64,000 nt of DNA from UBA10518 sp022837185 (GCA_034007705.1 JAVEQK010000017.1:3665-67664), one strand, 5' to 3'. Counted from the stretch's first letter, positions 41,926 through 51,029 are shown. Translations and numbers: made by a program. Notes: generated by a model not told the origin, from the letters alone.

Positions 41926-44742
41926 ATGGATTACCGTGATACCCTGAACCTGCCGCAAACCAAGTTTAAAATGAAGGCCAATCTGACCCAGAAAGAGCCG
42001 GCCATGCTGAAGCGCTGGGACAAAGAGGGTCTGTACATGAAGCTCCAGGAGGCCGCCGCCGGCAGCCCCCTCTTTGTGCTGCATGACGGGCCGCCCTATG
42101 CCAACGGCCATATTCACCTGGGCACGGCCTTCAATAAGGTGCTCAAGGATATAATTTTAAAAGCCCGGCGGATGGCGGGTTTCAACGCTCCCTATATTCC
42201 CGGCTGGGACTGTCACGGCCTGCCCATCGAACATAATGTGGACAGGGACCTGGGAGAAAAAAAGGAGCAGATCCCCACCCTTGCCAAGCGGAGCGCCTGC
42301 CGCAAATATGCCGAAAAGTGGATCAAGATTCAGAAGGAGGAGTTCAGGCGGCTCGGAGTGCTGGGTGACTGGGACAATCCCTACCTGACCATGAACTATG
42401 CCTACGAGGCGGCCATCGCCAGGGAATTCAACCGGTTCCTGCTGTCGGGTTCCGTTGTCCGTTCCAAGAAGCCGGTGTACTGGTGCTCGACCTGCGGCAC
42501 GGCCCTGGCCGAGGCCGAGGTGGAATATCATGACCATACCTCCCCGTCCATCTACGTCAAGTTCCCGGTTGTCGACGATCTGTCCGATATCGCCCCGGAA
42601 CTGGCCGGCCGCAAGGTAAGTGTTCTGATCTGGACGACCACGCCCTGGACCCTGCCGGCCAACCTGGCCGTGGCCTTCCATCCTGATTTTGTCTACGCCG
42701 CGGTGGAAGCGGGAGACGAGGTGTGGATCCTTGCCAGAGACCTGGTCGAACGGTGCATGGGGGAGTTCGGGATTGAAGGCTATTCGATCCTGGCGACCTT
42801 TTCCGCGGCCGGCCTGGAGGGAAAAAAGTGCCGTCATCCTTTCATGGATCGGGACTCGCTGATGGTGCTGGCGGATTATGTCACCATTGACAGCGGCACC
42901 GGGTGCGTGCACACCGCCCCCGGACACGGGGCCGAGGACTACCTCACCGGTCTGCGCTACGGGCTGGAAATCCTGTCGCCGGTCGACGACCGGGGCATGT
43001 TCACCAGGGAGGCCGGCAAGTACAGCGGCATGCAGATCCCCAGGGTCAACGGGGTTATCAACGAGGATATGCGCAGCGCCGGCTCCCTGGTGCATGAAAC
43101 CTCGGTCAGCCACAGTTATCCCCATTGCTGGAGATGCAAGAAACCCGTGATCTACCGGGCCACGGAGCAATGGTTCATATCCATGCAGGAAAACGGCCTG
43201 CGGGACAAGGCGCTGGCCGCCATCAGGGAAGTGAGCTGGACGCCGGCATGGGGGATGCAGCGCATTTACAGCATGGTGGAGAACCGGCCGGACTGGTGCC
43301 TTTCCAGGCAGCGGTCCTGGGGCGTACCCCTGACGGTGCTCATCTGCGCGGAGTGCGGGGAAATACTGCGCGATGCCGGGGTGTGCGCGCGAATCGAGGA
43401 GATCTTCGCCGCCGAGGGGGCCGATGCCTGGTTCAAGCGGGAGGCCGGTGATTTCCTGCTGCCCGGGACAGTCTGTGGGGGTTGCGGTTCCCGCAGCTTC
43501 AGGAAGGAAAGTGACATCCTCGATGTCTGGTTTGACTCCGGAGTCAGCTACGCCGCCGTCTGCGAGGAACGGAGCGAACTCGCCTCGCCCGCCGATCTGT
43601 ACCTCGAGGGCAGCGATCAGCATCGCGGCTGGTTCCAGAGCTCGCTGCTCTGTTCGGTGGGAACGCGGGGCAGAGCCCCCTATAAGGGCGTGCTGACCCA
43701 CGGCTACGTGGTCGACGGTCAGGGCAAGAAGATGTCCAAGAGCATCGGCAACGTTGTTGCTCCCCAGGAAGTGATTGACAAGTACGGGGCCGAGATCCTC
43801 CGGTTGTGGGTGGCGAGCGAGGATTACCGCGACGATGTCAAGGTGTCGGATGAAATTCTCCGTCACGTGTCGGATGCCTATCGCAAAATGCGGAACACGA
43901 TCCGCTTCATGCTCAGCAATCTCTACGATTTTGACCCGGACCGCGACGCGGTGGCCATCGACCGGATGCCGGAACTCGACCGCTGGGCCCTGTCGGGCTA
44001 CGCGCGAATGGTCAACAGAGTGGTCGACAGCTACATGAAATACGAATTTCACACGGTCTATCACAGCCTGCACAATTTCTGCGTCACCACCATGTCGAGC
44101 CTGTATCTTGACATCCTCAAGGACCGTCTGTACGTTTCCGCTCCGGATTCGGTCGAGCGGCGGTCGGCGCAAACCGTGATCCACCGCATCGCCGACGGTC
44201 TGCTCCGCCTCATGACCCCGATCCTCAGCTTCACCATGGCCGAGGCCTGGGAGCACCTCCATGCCGACGGCGCCGAACTGCCGGCCGAACAGTCCGTCTT
44301 CTTCGCCTCCTTTCCGCCAACAGACGACATTCCCATTGAGGAAGAGTTTTTTGCCTCCTGGGATCGTCTCCTTGCCATCCGTGGGGAAATAACCAGGGTC
44401 CTGGAGGCGGCCCGCCAGGCCAAGGTCATCGGCCTGTCGCTGGACGCGGAAGTCCTGGTCCAGGCCGGCGGAAAGACCGCCGAATTTCTCGCGGACAAGT
44501 GGGACCTGCTGCGGGAGATCTGCATTGTCTCGGGCCTGCGGCAGGTTGAGGGTTTTGAAGAAGGGACGGTGACCGATGTGGTCCCGGCCGAGGACGTGCC
44601 GGATCTGAATATTGCCGTACTGCCGGCCGCCGGCACCAAGTGCGCGCGGTGCTGGACCGTTGCCGACTCGGTGGGGAAGGAGGAGGACCACCCGTCGGTC
44701 TGCCGCCGCTGCGCCGAGGTCGTGCGCTCCCTTAACGCCTGA
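41926..44742 (+). CDS. ileS: isoleucyl-tRNA synthetase
   Basis: Charges tRNA-Ile. The 938-aa class I synthetase has the HIGH-type motif GHIHLG, the catalytic KMSKS loop (KKMSKSIGNV), a CP1 editing domain (~190-390; TTTPWTLPANLAVA), and the C-terminal zinc finger with CARCW...CRRC. ATG 41926 has a GGGAGAGAAG ribosome-binding site. No T-box leader is visible in the 223-bp upstream spacer. lspA follows by 11 bp and fabD after that, the ileS-lspA arrangement common in proteobacteria. Confidence 0.98.
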   Translation: MDYRDTLNLPQTKFKMKANLTQKEPAMLKRWDKEGLYMKLQEAAAGSPLFVLHDGPPYANGHIHLGTAFNKVLKDIILKARRMAGFNAPYIPGWDCHGLPIEHNVDRDLGEKKEQIPTLAKRSACRKYAEKWIKIQKEEFRRLGVLGDWDNPYLTMNYAYEAAIAREFNRFLLSGSVVRSKKPVYWCSTCGTALAEAEVEYHDHTSPSIYVKFPVVDDLSDIAPELAGRKVSVLIWTTTPWTLPANLAVAFHPDFVYAAVEAGDEVWILARDLVERCMGEFGIEGYSILATFSAAGLEGKKCRHPFMDRDSLMVLADYVTIDSGTGCVHTAPGHGAEDYLTGLRYGLEILSPVDDRGMFTREAGKYSGMQIPRVNGVINEDMRSAGSLVHETSVSHSYPHCWRCKKPVIYRATEQWFISMQENGLRDKALAAIREVSWTPAWGMQRIYSMVENRPDWCLSRQRSWGVPLTVLICAECGEILRDAGVCARIEEIFAAEGADAWFKREAGDFLLPGTVCGGCGSRSFRKESDILDVWFDSGVSYAAVCEERSELASPADLYLEGSDQHRGWFQSSLLCSVGTRGRAPYKGVLTHGYVVDGQGKKMSKSIGNVVAPQEVIDKYGAEILRLWVASEDYRDDVKVSDEILRHVSDAYRKMRNTIRFMLSNLYDFDPDRDAVAIDRMPELDRWALSGYARMVNRVVDSYMKYEFHTVYHSLHNFCVTTMSSLYLDILKDRLYVSAPDSVERRSAQTVIHRIADGLLRLMTPILSFTMAEAWEHLHADGAELPAEQSVFFASFPPTDDIPIEEEFFASWDRLLAIRGEITRVLEAARQAKVIGLSLDAEVLVQAGGKTAEFLADKWDLLREICIVSGLRQVEGFEEGTVTDVVPAEDVPDLNIAVLPAAGTKCARCWTVADSVGKEEDHPSVCRRCAEVVRSLNA

Positions 44743-44753
44743 GCGCGTTCGTC

Positions 44754-45221
44754 ATGTGGTTTACCGCCCTCATCCTCCTGGTTGTTGTTCTCGACCAGGC
44801 GAGCAAGTTCTGGATTGCCGCTCGTTTTTCGATGTACGAAACCGTGCCGGTAGTGCCGGGTTTTTTCAACCTCACCTACCTGACCAACACCGGGGCCGCT
44901 TTCGGTTTCCTGGCCGGACAACCCTCGGCCTGGCGGCAGACGTTCTTTGTCGGCATTGCCGTTGCGGCACTGGTGGTCATCGCCTTTCTGTATCACCGGC
45001 TGAAAAAGACATCGGCCTGGTATGTGACCGCTCTTGGACTCATTGCAGGCGGGGCGGCGGGCAACCTGATTGATCGGGTCCGCCTGGGATCGGTGATCGA
45101 TTTTCTTGACGTGTATGTCGGCCGGCATCACTGGCCGGCGTTTAATCTGGCCGATTCGGCCATAACGGTCGGTGTGGGCATTTTCCTGGTCTACAACCTC
45201 TTTTTCGACCGGCAGGGATAA
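44754..45221 (+). CDS. lspA: prolipoprotein signal peptidase
   Basis: Inner-membrane aspartic protease that removes signal peptides of lipoproteins. The 155-aa protein has four membrane helices and the catalytic motifs NTGAAF, GGAAGNLIDRV and FNLADSAI, with Asp in the last two. Starts 11 bp after ileS. Lipoprotein substrates in the window include the TPR protein (54022) and the DUF4292 protein (55773). Confidence 0.97.
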   Translation: MWFTALILLVVVLDQASKFWIAARFSMYETVPVVPGFFNLTYLTNTGAAFGFLAGQPSAWRQTFFVGIAVAALVVIAFLYHRLKKTSAWYVTALGLIAGGAAGNLIDRVRLGSVIDFLDVYVGRHHWPAFNLADSAITVGVGIFLVYNLFFDRQG

Positions 45222-45242
45222 GGCATACGACGAGGAAGAATT

Positions 45243-46187
45243 ATGAAAAAAACGGCTGTTCTTTTCCCCGGGCAGGGGTCGCAGTACCTCGGCATGGGCA
45301 GGGAATTTCTGGAAGTGGATGGGGCCGCCCGCGATCTGATGGACATGGCGGAAAAACGCAGCGGGGTGGCACTGGCCAAATTGTGCCTCGACGGTCCCAT
45401 GGAGGACCTGACCAGGGTTTTTCATCTCCAGCCCGCCATCACCGCGATAAACCTGATCTGCTGGCAGGCCCTGACCAGGGCGCTGCCGGACTTCCGGCCG
45501 GCCTTTTTCGCCGGCCACAGCCTGGGGGAGTACAGCGCCCTGTGCGGGGCCGGAGTGGTCAGTTCCCAGGACTGCCTGGCCCTGGTCACCCGCCGCGGCG
45601 AGCTTATGGAGAGAGAAGGGGCGGAACGTCCCGGCGGGATGCGGGCGGTGCTGGGCCTGACCGTTGAGGAGGTCGAATCCCTGCTCGAGGATTTTACCGG
45701 CGGCATGGTGGTCATCGCCAACCACAATTCCGAGCGGCAGGTGGTCATTTCCGGGGATCTGACCGGACTCGAGGGTTTCAGCGGCGTCTGCAGCCGGAAC
45801 GGGGCAAAGGTCGTGCCGCTCAACGTCAGTGCCGCCAATCACAGCCCGCTGCTGGCAGGGGCGGTTGAAGATTTTGCCGCTTTCCTGCGCAACTTTGATT
45901 TCAACAGGCCGTCGGTTCCGGTCGTCTTCAATGTCACGGCCGAAAGGGAAGAGGATTCCGCCGCCATCCGCTCGATCATGGCCCGGCAGATCGCCACCCG
46001 GGTCCGCTGGTACGAGTCGGTTAACCTGATGCTCCGCGAAGGGGTCGAACTTTTTATCGAGGTCGGTCCCGGTAAGGTTCTGAGCGGGCTGATGCGGAAA
46101 ATCATCCCGCGGGGCACGGCAGCAGCCTGCATTCAGTTCGACACCCCGGAAGGCCTTGTCAAAGTGGTGGAGGCGGTTAAAAATTGA
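45243..46187 (+). CDS. fabD: malonyl-CoA:ACP transacylase
   Basis: Loads malonyl groups onto acyl carrier protein for fatty acid synthesis. The 314-aa protein has LFPGQGSQYLGMG at the N-terminus, the active-site GHSLGEYSALC with nucleophile Ser, the catalytic His region VSAANHSPLL and the EVGPGKVLSGL motif. An AGGAAGAATT ribosome-binding site lies upstream. It stands apart from other fab genes. Its stop codon overlaps the first unit of the heptad repeat that begins at 46186. Confidence 0.97.
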   Translation: MKKTAVLFPGQGSQYLGMGREFLEVDGAARDLMDMAEKRSGVALAKLCLDGPMEDLTRVFHLQPAITAINLICWQALTRALPDFRPAFFAGHSLGEYSALCGAGVVSSQDCLALVTRRGELMEREGAERPGGMRAVLGLTVEEVESLLEDFTGGMVVIANHNSERQVVISGDLTGLEGFSGVCSRNGAKVVPLNVSAANHSPLLAGAVEDFAAFLRNFDFNRPSVPVVFNVTAEREEDSAAIRSIMARQIATRVRWYESVNLMLREGVELFIEVGPGKVLSGLMRKIIPRGTAAACIQFDTPEGLVKVVEAVKN

Positions 46188-46513
46188 AGCGGGAGGCGAA
46201 GAGCGAGAAGCGGGAATATTTGGCGGAAGAGAAGAAAATGAAAGCAGCGGTGCGAAGTCGTCCGCTGACCTGGAATTCCGCTGGAATGTGCATTCTTGCG
46301 CTTTAGAAATTTTCAGTTGCTTTCGCGGGGGTTCCAGGCCATGAAAGGTTCGGGCTGCTCGTCCGGTCCAACCAAAGAAGATTTCAATCGAAGCCGATAT
46401 TGCAGAAGAGTTTCGAAAAATCAAGGGAGATAGGGCAATATCCATAATTCAACTCCTCCTCTTCCCGCTTCCCGCTCCCCGCTTCCCGCTCCGCCTTCCC
46501 CCTCCCCGCTCGC
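46186..46513. repeat. heptad-repeat arrays in inverted orientation (locus D)
   Basis: The left array reads GAAGCGG GAGGCGA AGAGCGA GAAGCGG (46186-46213). The right array reads CTCTTCC CGCTTCC CGCTCCC CGCTTCC CGCTCCG CCTTCCC CCTCCCC (46459-46507). The right array is the inverse complement type of the left (CCGCTTC versus GAAGCGG), so the two could pair as a long stem around ~245 bp of unique sequence. Seven-base periodicity is exact although units vary. Same style as loci at 51816, 59689, 61714, 62428 and 63785. Confidence 0.75.
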
Positions 46514-46631
46514 TTTGTCCTTGACAACAAAGCATTCTTCGATTAAAAATTTCAAATTTGTCCAATTATCAATGATAAAAGCTCCCGGGCGTCGGGCGTT
46601 CGGGAACAGTACTTTATACAGTTGATGGTAC
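46188..46631. other. 444-bp spacer between fabD and ffh
   Basis: Contains the inverted heptad arrays (46186-46513), a central ~245-bp segment with no recognisable gene, and the ffh promoter (46521-46549). A long minus-strand frame runs through it but is the antisense shadow of fabD, lspA and ileS. Confidence 0.6.
46521..46549 (+). promoter_or_regulatory. putative sigma-70 promoter for ffh operon
   Basis: Consensus TTGACA (46521-46526), exact 17-bp spacer, TAAAAA (46544-46549), 83 bp before ATG 46632 and directly behind the heptad array. Good candidate start of the ffh-rpsP-khpA-rimM-trmD transcript. Confidence 0.6.
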
Positions 46632-47981
46632 ATGTTTGAAAATTTAACAGACCGGCTCGAAGGCGTATTCAAAAAGCTTCGCGGTCATGGCAAGCTGACG
46701 GAAGAGAACATCAGGGACGCCATGCAGGAGGTGCGGCGCGCCCTCCTGGAGGCCGATGTCAACTTCAAGGTCGTCAAGGAATTTGTCGCCTCGGTCACCG
46801 AAAAAGCCGTTGGCCGGGAAGTCCTTTCCAGCCTTTCCCCGGGTCAGCAGGTCATCAGGATCGTTCACGACGAGCTTGTCGAACTGCTCGGCAGCCAGGC
46901 AGCGGAGCTGCAGTTTGGCGGCAGGCAACCGGCGGCCATCATGCTGGCCGGTCTGCAGGGCTCCGGCAAAACGACCACTGCGGCCAAACTTGCCCTCCGC
47001 CTGAAGAAACAGGGACGCAAGCCGTACCTGGTGCCGGCGGACGTGTATCGTCCGGCCGCCATTGAACAGCTGCACGTGCTCGGCCGGCAGGTGGATGTGC
47101 CGGTGCATAACTCGACCACCGAGGAAAATCCGGTGGACATCTGCCGGCAGGCGCTGGCCGAGGCTGCCGCGGCGCAGTATGACACGGTGATCATTGACAC
47201 CGCGGGCCGTTTGCATGTCGACGAGGCCCTGATGGAGGAGCTGAAGGCGATCAGCAGGACCGTCACCCTGTCTGAGATTCTCTTTGTCGCCGATGCCATG
47301 ACCGGCCAGGATGCGGTGACGGTCGCGGAAAAATTCAACTCCGACCTCGAGATCACCGGGGTTATCCTGACCAAGATGGAAGGCGATGCCCGTGGCGGCG
47401 CCGCCCTTTCCGTCAAAAGAGTGACCGGCAAGCCCATCAAGTTCGTGGGCGTGGGCGAGTCGGTGGACGCCCTGGAAATATTCTACCCGGACCGTACTGC
47501 CTCCAGGATTCTCGGCATGGGCGACATGCTTTCGCTCATAGAGAAGGCCGAGGCCGTCGTCGACCAGAAGAAAGCGAAAAAGCTGGCCGCGAAAATCCAG
47601 AAAAACGCATTCACCCTGGAGGATTTTCTCGATCAGATCCAGCAGATACGGAAGATGGGGAATCTGGAGCAGCTGATGGGCATGATCCCCGGCATCAACA
47701 AGCTCAAGCAGCTCAAGGAGGCCCCCAAGCCGGATGAAAGCGAGTTGAGCAGGACCGAGGCCATTATCCGGTCCATGACCCTGAAGGAGCGGCAGAACTA
47801 CCTGATCATCAATGCCAGCCGCAGGATGCGGATTGCCAAGGGATCCGGCACTTCGGTCAACGATGTGAACCGGGTGCTGAAGAGCTATGCGATGATGTTG
47901 AAAATGATGAAAAAGCTGAGAGGCAAACCGGCCATCCGCGGCGGCAAGCGCCGCAAAATGCCCAAAGGACTCGTTCGATAG
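46632..47981 (+). CDS. ffh: signal recognition particle protein Ffh
   Basis: GTPase that binds 4.5S RNA and signal peptides and targets nascent membrane proteins with FtsY. The 449-aa protein has the N domain (~1-90), G domain with GLQGSGKTTTAAKLA, DTAGRLH, TKMEGDARGG, and a Met-rich M domain (~300-430) with NLEQLMGMIPG and the RNA-binding SRRMRIAKGSG. rpsP follows by 62 bp. The SRP RNA gene itself is not seen in the window. Confidence 0.98.
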   Translation: MFENLTDRLEGVFKKLRGHGKLTEENIRDAMQEVRRALLEADVNFKVVKEFVASVTEKAVGREVLSSLSPGQQVIRIVHDELVELLGSQAAELQFGGRQPAAIMLAGLQGSGKTTTAAKLALRLKKQGRKPYLVPADVYRPAAIEQLHVLGRQVDVPVHNSTTEENPVDICRQALAEAAAAQYDTVIIDTAGRLHVDEALMEELKAISRTVTLSEILFVADAMTGQDAVTVAEKFNSDLEITGVILTKMEGDARGGAALSVKRVTGKPIKFVGVGESVDALEIFYPDRTASRILGMGDMLSLIEKAEAVVDQKKAKKLAAKIQKNAFTLEDFLDQIQQIRKMGNLEQLMGMIPGINKLKQLKEAPKPDESELSRTEAIIRSMTLKERQNYLIINASRRMRIAKGSGTSVNDVNRVLKSYAMMLKMMKKLRGKPAIRGGKRRKMPKGLVR

Positions 47982-48043
47982 CAGTTCATTGCAGTCAGGA
48001 GCGATCCCTGATTGCTCTCGATCACAGGAGGAAAAGGAAAAAC

Positions 48044-48301
48044 ATGGCAGTTCGAATCCGATTAACCCGAATGGGAAGAAAAAAGAAACCGTTTTATCGC
48101 ATAGTCGTTGCCAACAACGAGGCAAAACGGGACGGCAAGTTCCTGGACATAGTGGGAACGTACGATCCCATGCAGAAACCGGCGGCGGTGACGATAGATA
48201 CGGAAAAATTGAATCACTGGATCGGCCTGGGCGCCGAACCGACGGTCACTGTACGCAGCCTGATCAAAAAACACGGGAACGCACCGCATGAGAATGCCTG
48301 A
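48044..48301 (+). CDS. rpsP: 30S ribosomal protein S16
   Basis: 85-aa S16, with the family opening MAVRIRLTRMGRKKKPFYRI, the GKFLDIVGTYDP segment and GAEPTVTVRSLIKK. An AGGAGGAAAAGG ribosome-binding site lies upstream. First gene of the S16-KhpA-RimM-TrmD block after ffh; its stop overlaps the khpA start by one base. Confidence 0.99.
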   Translation: MAVRIRLTRMGRKKKPFYRIVVANNEAKRDGKFLDIVGTYDPMQKPAAVTIDTEKLNHWIGLGAEPTVTVRSLIKKHGNAPHENA

Positions 48302-48531
48302 TGAAGGACCTTATCAGTTTTATAGTCGGCAAGCTGGTCGATCATCCCGAGGCGATTGAAATCACCGAGCGGGATGAAGGCGAGACCATCATTATCGAAC
48401 TTCGAGTCGCCAAGGAGGACCTTGGCAAGGTGATCGGCAAACAGGGAAGAACCGCCAAGGCGATGCGTTCTGTCCTGTCTGCGGCCGCGGGAAAACTGGA
48501 GAAGCGTTCACGTCTTGAGATTGTAGAATAA
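48301..48531 (+). CDS. khpA: KH-domain RNA-binding protein KhpA
   Basis: 76-aa single KH domain protein (formerly UPF0109) with the GKVIGKQGRTAKAMRSVL signature and the conserved C-terminal LEIVE. Binds RNA, usually with KhpB. Overlaps the rpsP stop by one base (TGATG), so translation is coupled; rimM follows by 2 bp. Confidence 0.96.
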   Translation: MKDLISFIVGKLVDHPEAIEITERDEGETIIIELRVAKEDLGKVIGKQGRTAKAMRSVLSAAAGKLEKRSRLEIVE

Positions 48532-48533
48532 GC

Positions 48534-49070
48534 ATGACTCGAACCGGTATTGCTGCCGGAGACTTCATTCTGCTGGGAAAAATAACCAGGCCCCATGGTA
48601 TCCGGGGCGAAGTGAAGGTCCATCCGTATTCCGGTCTCCCTGAAAATTTTCTGCGTTATAGCGAAATTTTCATCGGAACGGCCGACAGGGATGAGAGGAT
48701 ACCGTACACAGTTGAACATTGCCGGATTCAGGGCAGGTCGGTCCTGCTGACCTTGACCGGCTGCCGTGACCGCGACCGGGCGGAACTCCTTGCCGGCAAG
48801 GAAGTCTGGCTCAGGCGCGGGGACTTGCCGGAGCCGGACGAAGACGAGTTTTACCTCATTGACCTGATCGGCAGGCGGGCGGTGACCGACGACCACCGGA
48901 TTCTGGGCAGGATAACGGGCATACTTGAGACCGGCGCCCATGACATCCTGTCGGTGACCGACGACGGGCGCGAGTACCTGATCCCCCTGCGGAAGGAATT
49001 TATTGTTGAAATTGCCGATCAGGAAGTGGTGCTGAAACTGCCTCCCGGGCTGCTTGAAATGAACGGATGA
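48534..49070 (+). CDS. rimM: ribosome maturation factor RimM
   Basis: Assists 30S head assembly, binding S19. The 178-aa protein has the N-terminal beta-barrel domain (LLGKITRPHGIRGEVKVHP) and the C-terminal PRC-barrel domain (DEFYLIDLIG, GAHDILSVTDDGREYLIPL). ATG 48534 begins two bases after khpA. In the usual operon order before trmD. Confidence 0.97.
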   Translation: MTRTGIAAGDFILLGKITRPHGIRGEVKVHPYSGLPENFLRYSEIFIGTADRDERIPYTVEHCRIQGRSVLLTLTGCRDRDRAELLAGKEVWLRRGDLPEPDEDEFYLIDLIGRRAVTDDHRILGRITGILETGAHDILSVTDDGREYLIPLRKEFIVEIADQEVVLKLPPGLLEMNG

Positions 49071-49085
49071 TGCCCGGCCAGGCGG

Positions 49086-49847
49086 ATGCTGTTTGACATA
49101 CTGACAATATTTCCCGAGCTGTTCAGGTCTCCTTTTGAAGAAGGGATCCTGCGGCGGGCCGTTGCGGCCGGGAAGATCCGGGTCAATCTGCACAATATCC
49201 GGGATTATGCCACGGACAGGCACCGGATGACCGATGACCGCCCTTTCGGCGGCGGCGAGGGCATGATCATGAAACCGGAGCCCCTGGCGGCGGCCCTGGA
49301 TGATGTGCAGAGCAAGGGAGAACGGGGCAGGGTTGTCCTCCTGTCGCCCCGGGGTGAGCGGTACGATCAAAAGACGGCGGCGCGTTTTGCCGCCTGTGCC
49401 AGGCTGATCCTGGTCTGCGGTAGATACGAAGGAGTGGACGAGCGCATTGCCCGCTGCTGTATTGACGAGGAAATATCCATCGGAGATTATATCCTCACCG
49501 GCGGCGAACTGGGGGCCATGGTCATTGTCGATTCGGTCGCCCGATTGATTCCGGGCGTTCTGGGATCTGAGCACTCGGCCAGAAACGACACCTTCAGCCG
49601 CGGTCTGCTCAAGCATCCGCAGTATACCAGGCCCAGGGAATTCAGGGGCATGGAGGTTCCTGAGCTCCTGCTGAGCGGCGATCATGCCGCGATAGAAAGG
49701 TACCGCTTTGTCCAGTCGGTGCGGGAAACGCTTCGGAGACGGCCGGACCTGCTGGCCGGGGTCAGGATTACCCGGACCGAACAGAAGCTCTTGCAGAAGG
49801 CGGGTTTGCTGGAGGAGGCGACTGCGGCGGGGATGATCCATGAATGA
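49086..49847 (+). CDS. trmD: tRNA (guanine-37-N1)-methyltransferase
   Basis: Methylates G37 of tRNAs to keep the reading frame. The 253-aa knotted SPOUT enzyme shows the N-terminal FDILTIFPELF, DDRPFGGGEGMIMKPEP, the SAM-binding knot CGRYEGVDERI and the GDYILTGGELGA block, with catalytic Asp in the RNDTFSRGLLKHPQYTRP region. It overlaps the PF09936 methyltransferase gene by 8 bp. Confidence 0.98.
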   Translation: MLFDILTIFPELFRSPFEEGILRRAVAAGKIRVNLHNIRDYATDRHRMTDDRPFGGGEGMIMKPEPLAAALDDVQSKGERGRVVLLSPRGERYDQKTAARFAACARLILVCGRYEGVDERIARCCIDEEISIGDYILTGGELGAMVIVDSVARLIPGVLGSEHSARNDTFSRGLLKHPQYTRPREFRGMEVPELLLSGDHAAIERYRFVQSVRETLRRRPDLLAGVRITRTEQKLLQKAGLLEEATAAGMIHE

Positions 49848-50409
49848 GGTCCCGCCCCACCGGCTTGATGTGGCCCTGATCCATTACCCGGTCAACAATC
49901 GGGGCGGCGAGGTAATCGGTTCGGCGGTCACCAATCTGGACTTGCACGACATCGCCCGGGCCGGAAGGACCTACGGGGTTGACGCCTGCTGGATCGTCAC
50001 TCCCTATGACGATCAGCAGCGGCTGGCGGAAGAGATTGTCCGCCACTGGACGGAGGGATACGGCGGTACAGTTAATCCCGATCGCCGGGAGGCCCTGTCC
50101 CGGGTGCGGATATGTCCGGACCTGGAAGGGGTTTTGGCCGCGATGACCGCCAAATGGGGGATCCGGCCGCGGGTGCTGGCCACCTGCGCCCAGCCCCGAC
50201 CGCGAACCGAAAATTATTCGGCGGTCCGTACCCGGCTGGCAGGAGGCGAACCGCTGCTGCTGCTGTTCGGCACGGCCTGGGGCCTGACAGCCGATGTCGT
50301 TGACGGGGCTGACGGCGTGCTGCCCCCGATTATGGGGAGGGGAGGGTTCAACCACCTTTCGGTGCGTTCGGCCGTCGCCATTATCCTGGACCGACTGCTG
50401 GGAGAGTAG
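49840..50409 (+). CDS. SPOUT-type RNA methyltransferase of the PF09936 family
   Basis: 189-aa protein matching the family that sits between trmD and rplS in many Desulfobacterota and Aquificae: LDVALIHYPVNNRGGEVIGSA at the start, then NLDLHDIARAGRTYGV, the LLLLFGTAWGLTADV segment and the C-terminal GRGGFNHLSVRSAVAIILDRL, which resembles the SAM-binding knot of SPOUT enzymes. Predicted to methylate an RNA, but substrate and base are unknown. Its ATG lies inside the trmD end (8-bp overlap), so it belongs to the ribosomal operon. A 266-bp spacer follows. Confidence 0.88.
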   Translation: MNEVPPHRLDVALIHYPVNNRGGEVIGSAVTNLDLHDIARAGRTYGVDACWIVTPYDDQQRLAEEIVRHWTEGYGGTVNPDRREALSRVRICPDLEGVLAAMTAKWGIRPRVLATCAQPRPRTENYSAVRTRLAGGEPLLLLFGTAWGLTADVVDGADGVLPPIMGRGGFNHLSVRSAVAIILDRLLGE

Positions 50410-50594
50410 ACCGGCCCGGGAGCTGGCAGGTCCGTCGGGGCGAGGCCGCGAGCCCCGACTCAAAGCCGTGGAAATTGTTGGAGTTCGCGAGAGCTCACTC
50501 CAACCTGCGCGACTGATCTGTCGTTATGTTATTCAGAAGTACGAGGTTATCCGGCAATCTATCCGGATTCGCCGGCCGGACTCTTGGCATATGG

Positions 50595-50623
50595 TTGCCG
50601 GTAAGCCGGCATGAGGTTATACT
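50595..50623 (+). promoter_or_regulatory. putative internal promoter for rplS
   Basis: TTGCCG (50595-50600), 17-bp spacer, TATACT (50618-50623), 53 bp before ATG 50676. The 266-bp spacer before rplS is unusually long for this operon and would let L19 be expressed separately. A GCCGG/CCGGC pairing overlaps the spacer. Confidence 0.5.
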
Positions 50624-50675
50624 ACTCTGGGATGGAGTGGAGGCATCCCTCGGGCAGGTCCCGTAAAGCGAGAAT

Positions 50676-51029
50676 ATGGCGATGAATATTATTGACAAGA
50701 TAGATATGGAGCAGATGCGGTTCGATCATCCGGCTTTTCGTCCCGGCGACACCATCAAGGTCTATATTCGCATCATCGAGGGTGACAAGGAGCGGGTCCA
50801 GATTTTTCAGGGCGTTGTCCTGAAGCGCCAGCGCGGCAACATGGATGCCACCTTTACCGTTCGCAAGATATCCAACGGTGTCGGGGTGGAAAAAACCTTT
50901 GCCCTCCATTCTCCTAGGATAGAGAAAATCGAACTGGTGACCCGCGGTAAAGTCCGGCGCTCCCGGCTGTATTATATGCGCCAGCGCCGGGGCAAGGCTG
51001 CCCGCATCAAGGAGCGCGGCATCAACTGA
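50676..51029 (+). CDS. rplS: 50S ribosomal protein L19
   Basis: 117-aa L19 at the subunit interface. Family blocks: FRPGDTIKVYIRIIEGDKERVQ, FQGVVLKRQRG, TFTVRKISNGVGVEKTFALH and VRRSRLYYMRQRRGKAARIKER. ATG 50676 or ATG 50682 could be used; both follow an AAGCGAG stretch. rnhB follows 42 bp later with its own GGAGG. Confidence 0.98.
   Translation: MAMNIIDKIDMEQMRFDHPAFRPGDTIKVYIRIIEGDKERVQIFQGVVLKRQRGNMDATFTVRKISNGVGVEKTFALHSPRIEKIELVTRGKVRRSRLYYMRQRRGKAARIKERGIN

Noticed and set aside
42157..44691. 844-aa minus-strand open frame opposite ileS
   Set aside because: High GC content leaves long antisense frames; ileS has full motifs on the plus strand and the antisense product has no domain, signal or ribosome-binding site.
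44061..46445. 794-aa minus-strand open frame opposite ileS, lspA and fabD
   Set aside because: Crosses three clear plus-strand genes and shows Arg/Pro-rich shadow composition.
46214..46458. Small gene in the centre of the fabD-ffh repeat locus
   Set aside because: Frames through this segment lack a ribosome-binding site and any recognisable motif; it may be decayed sequence but I cannot support a gene or pseudogene.
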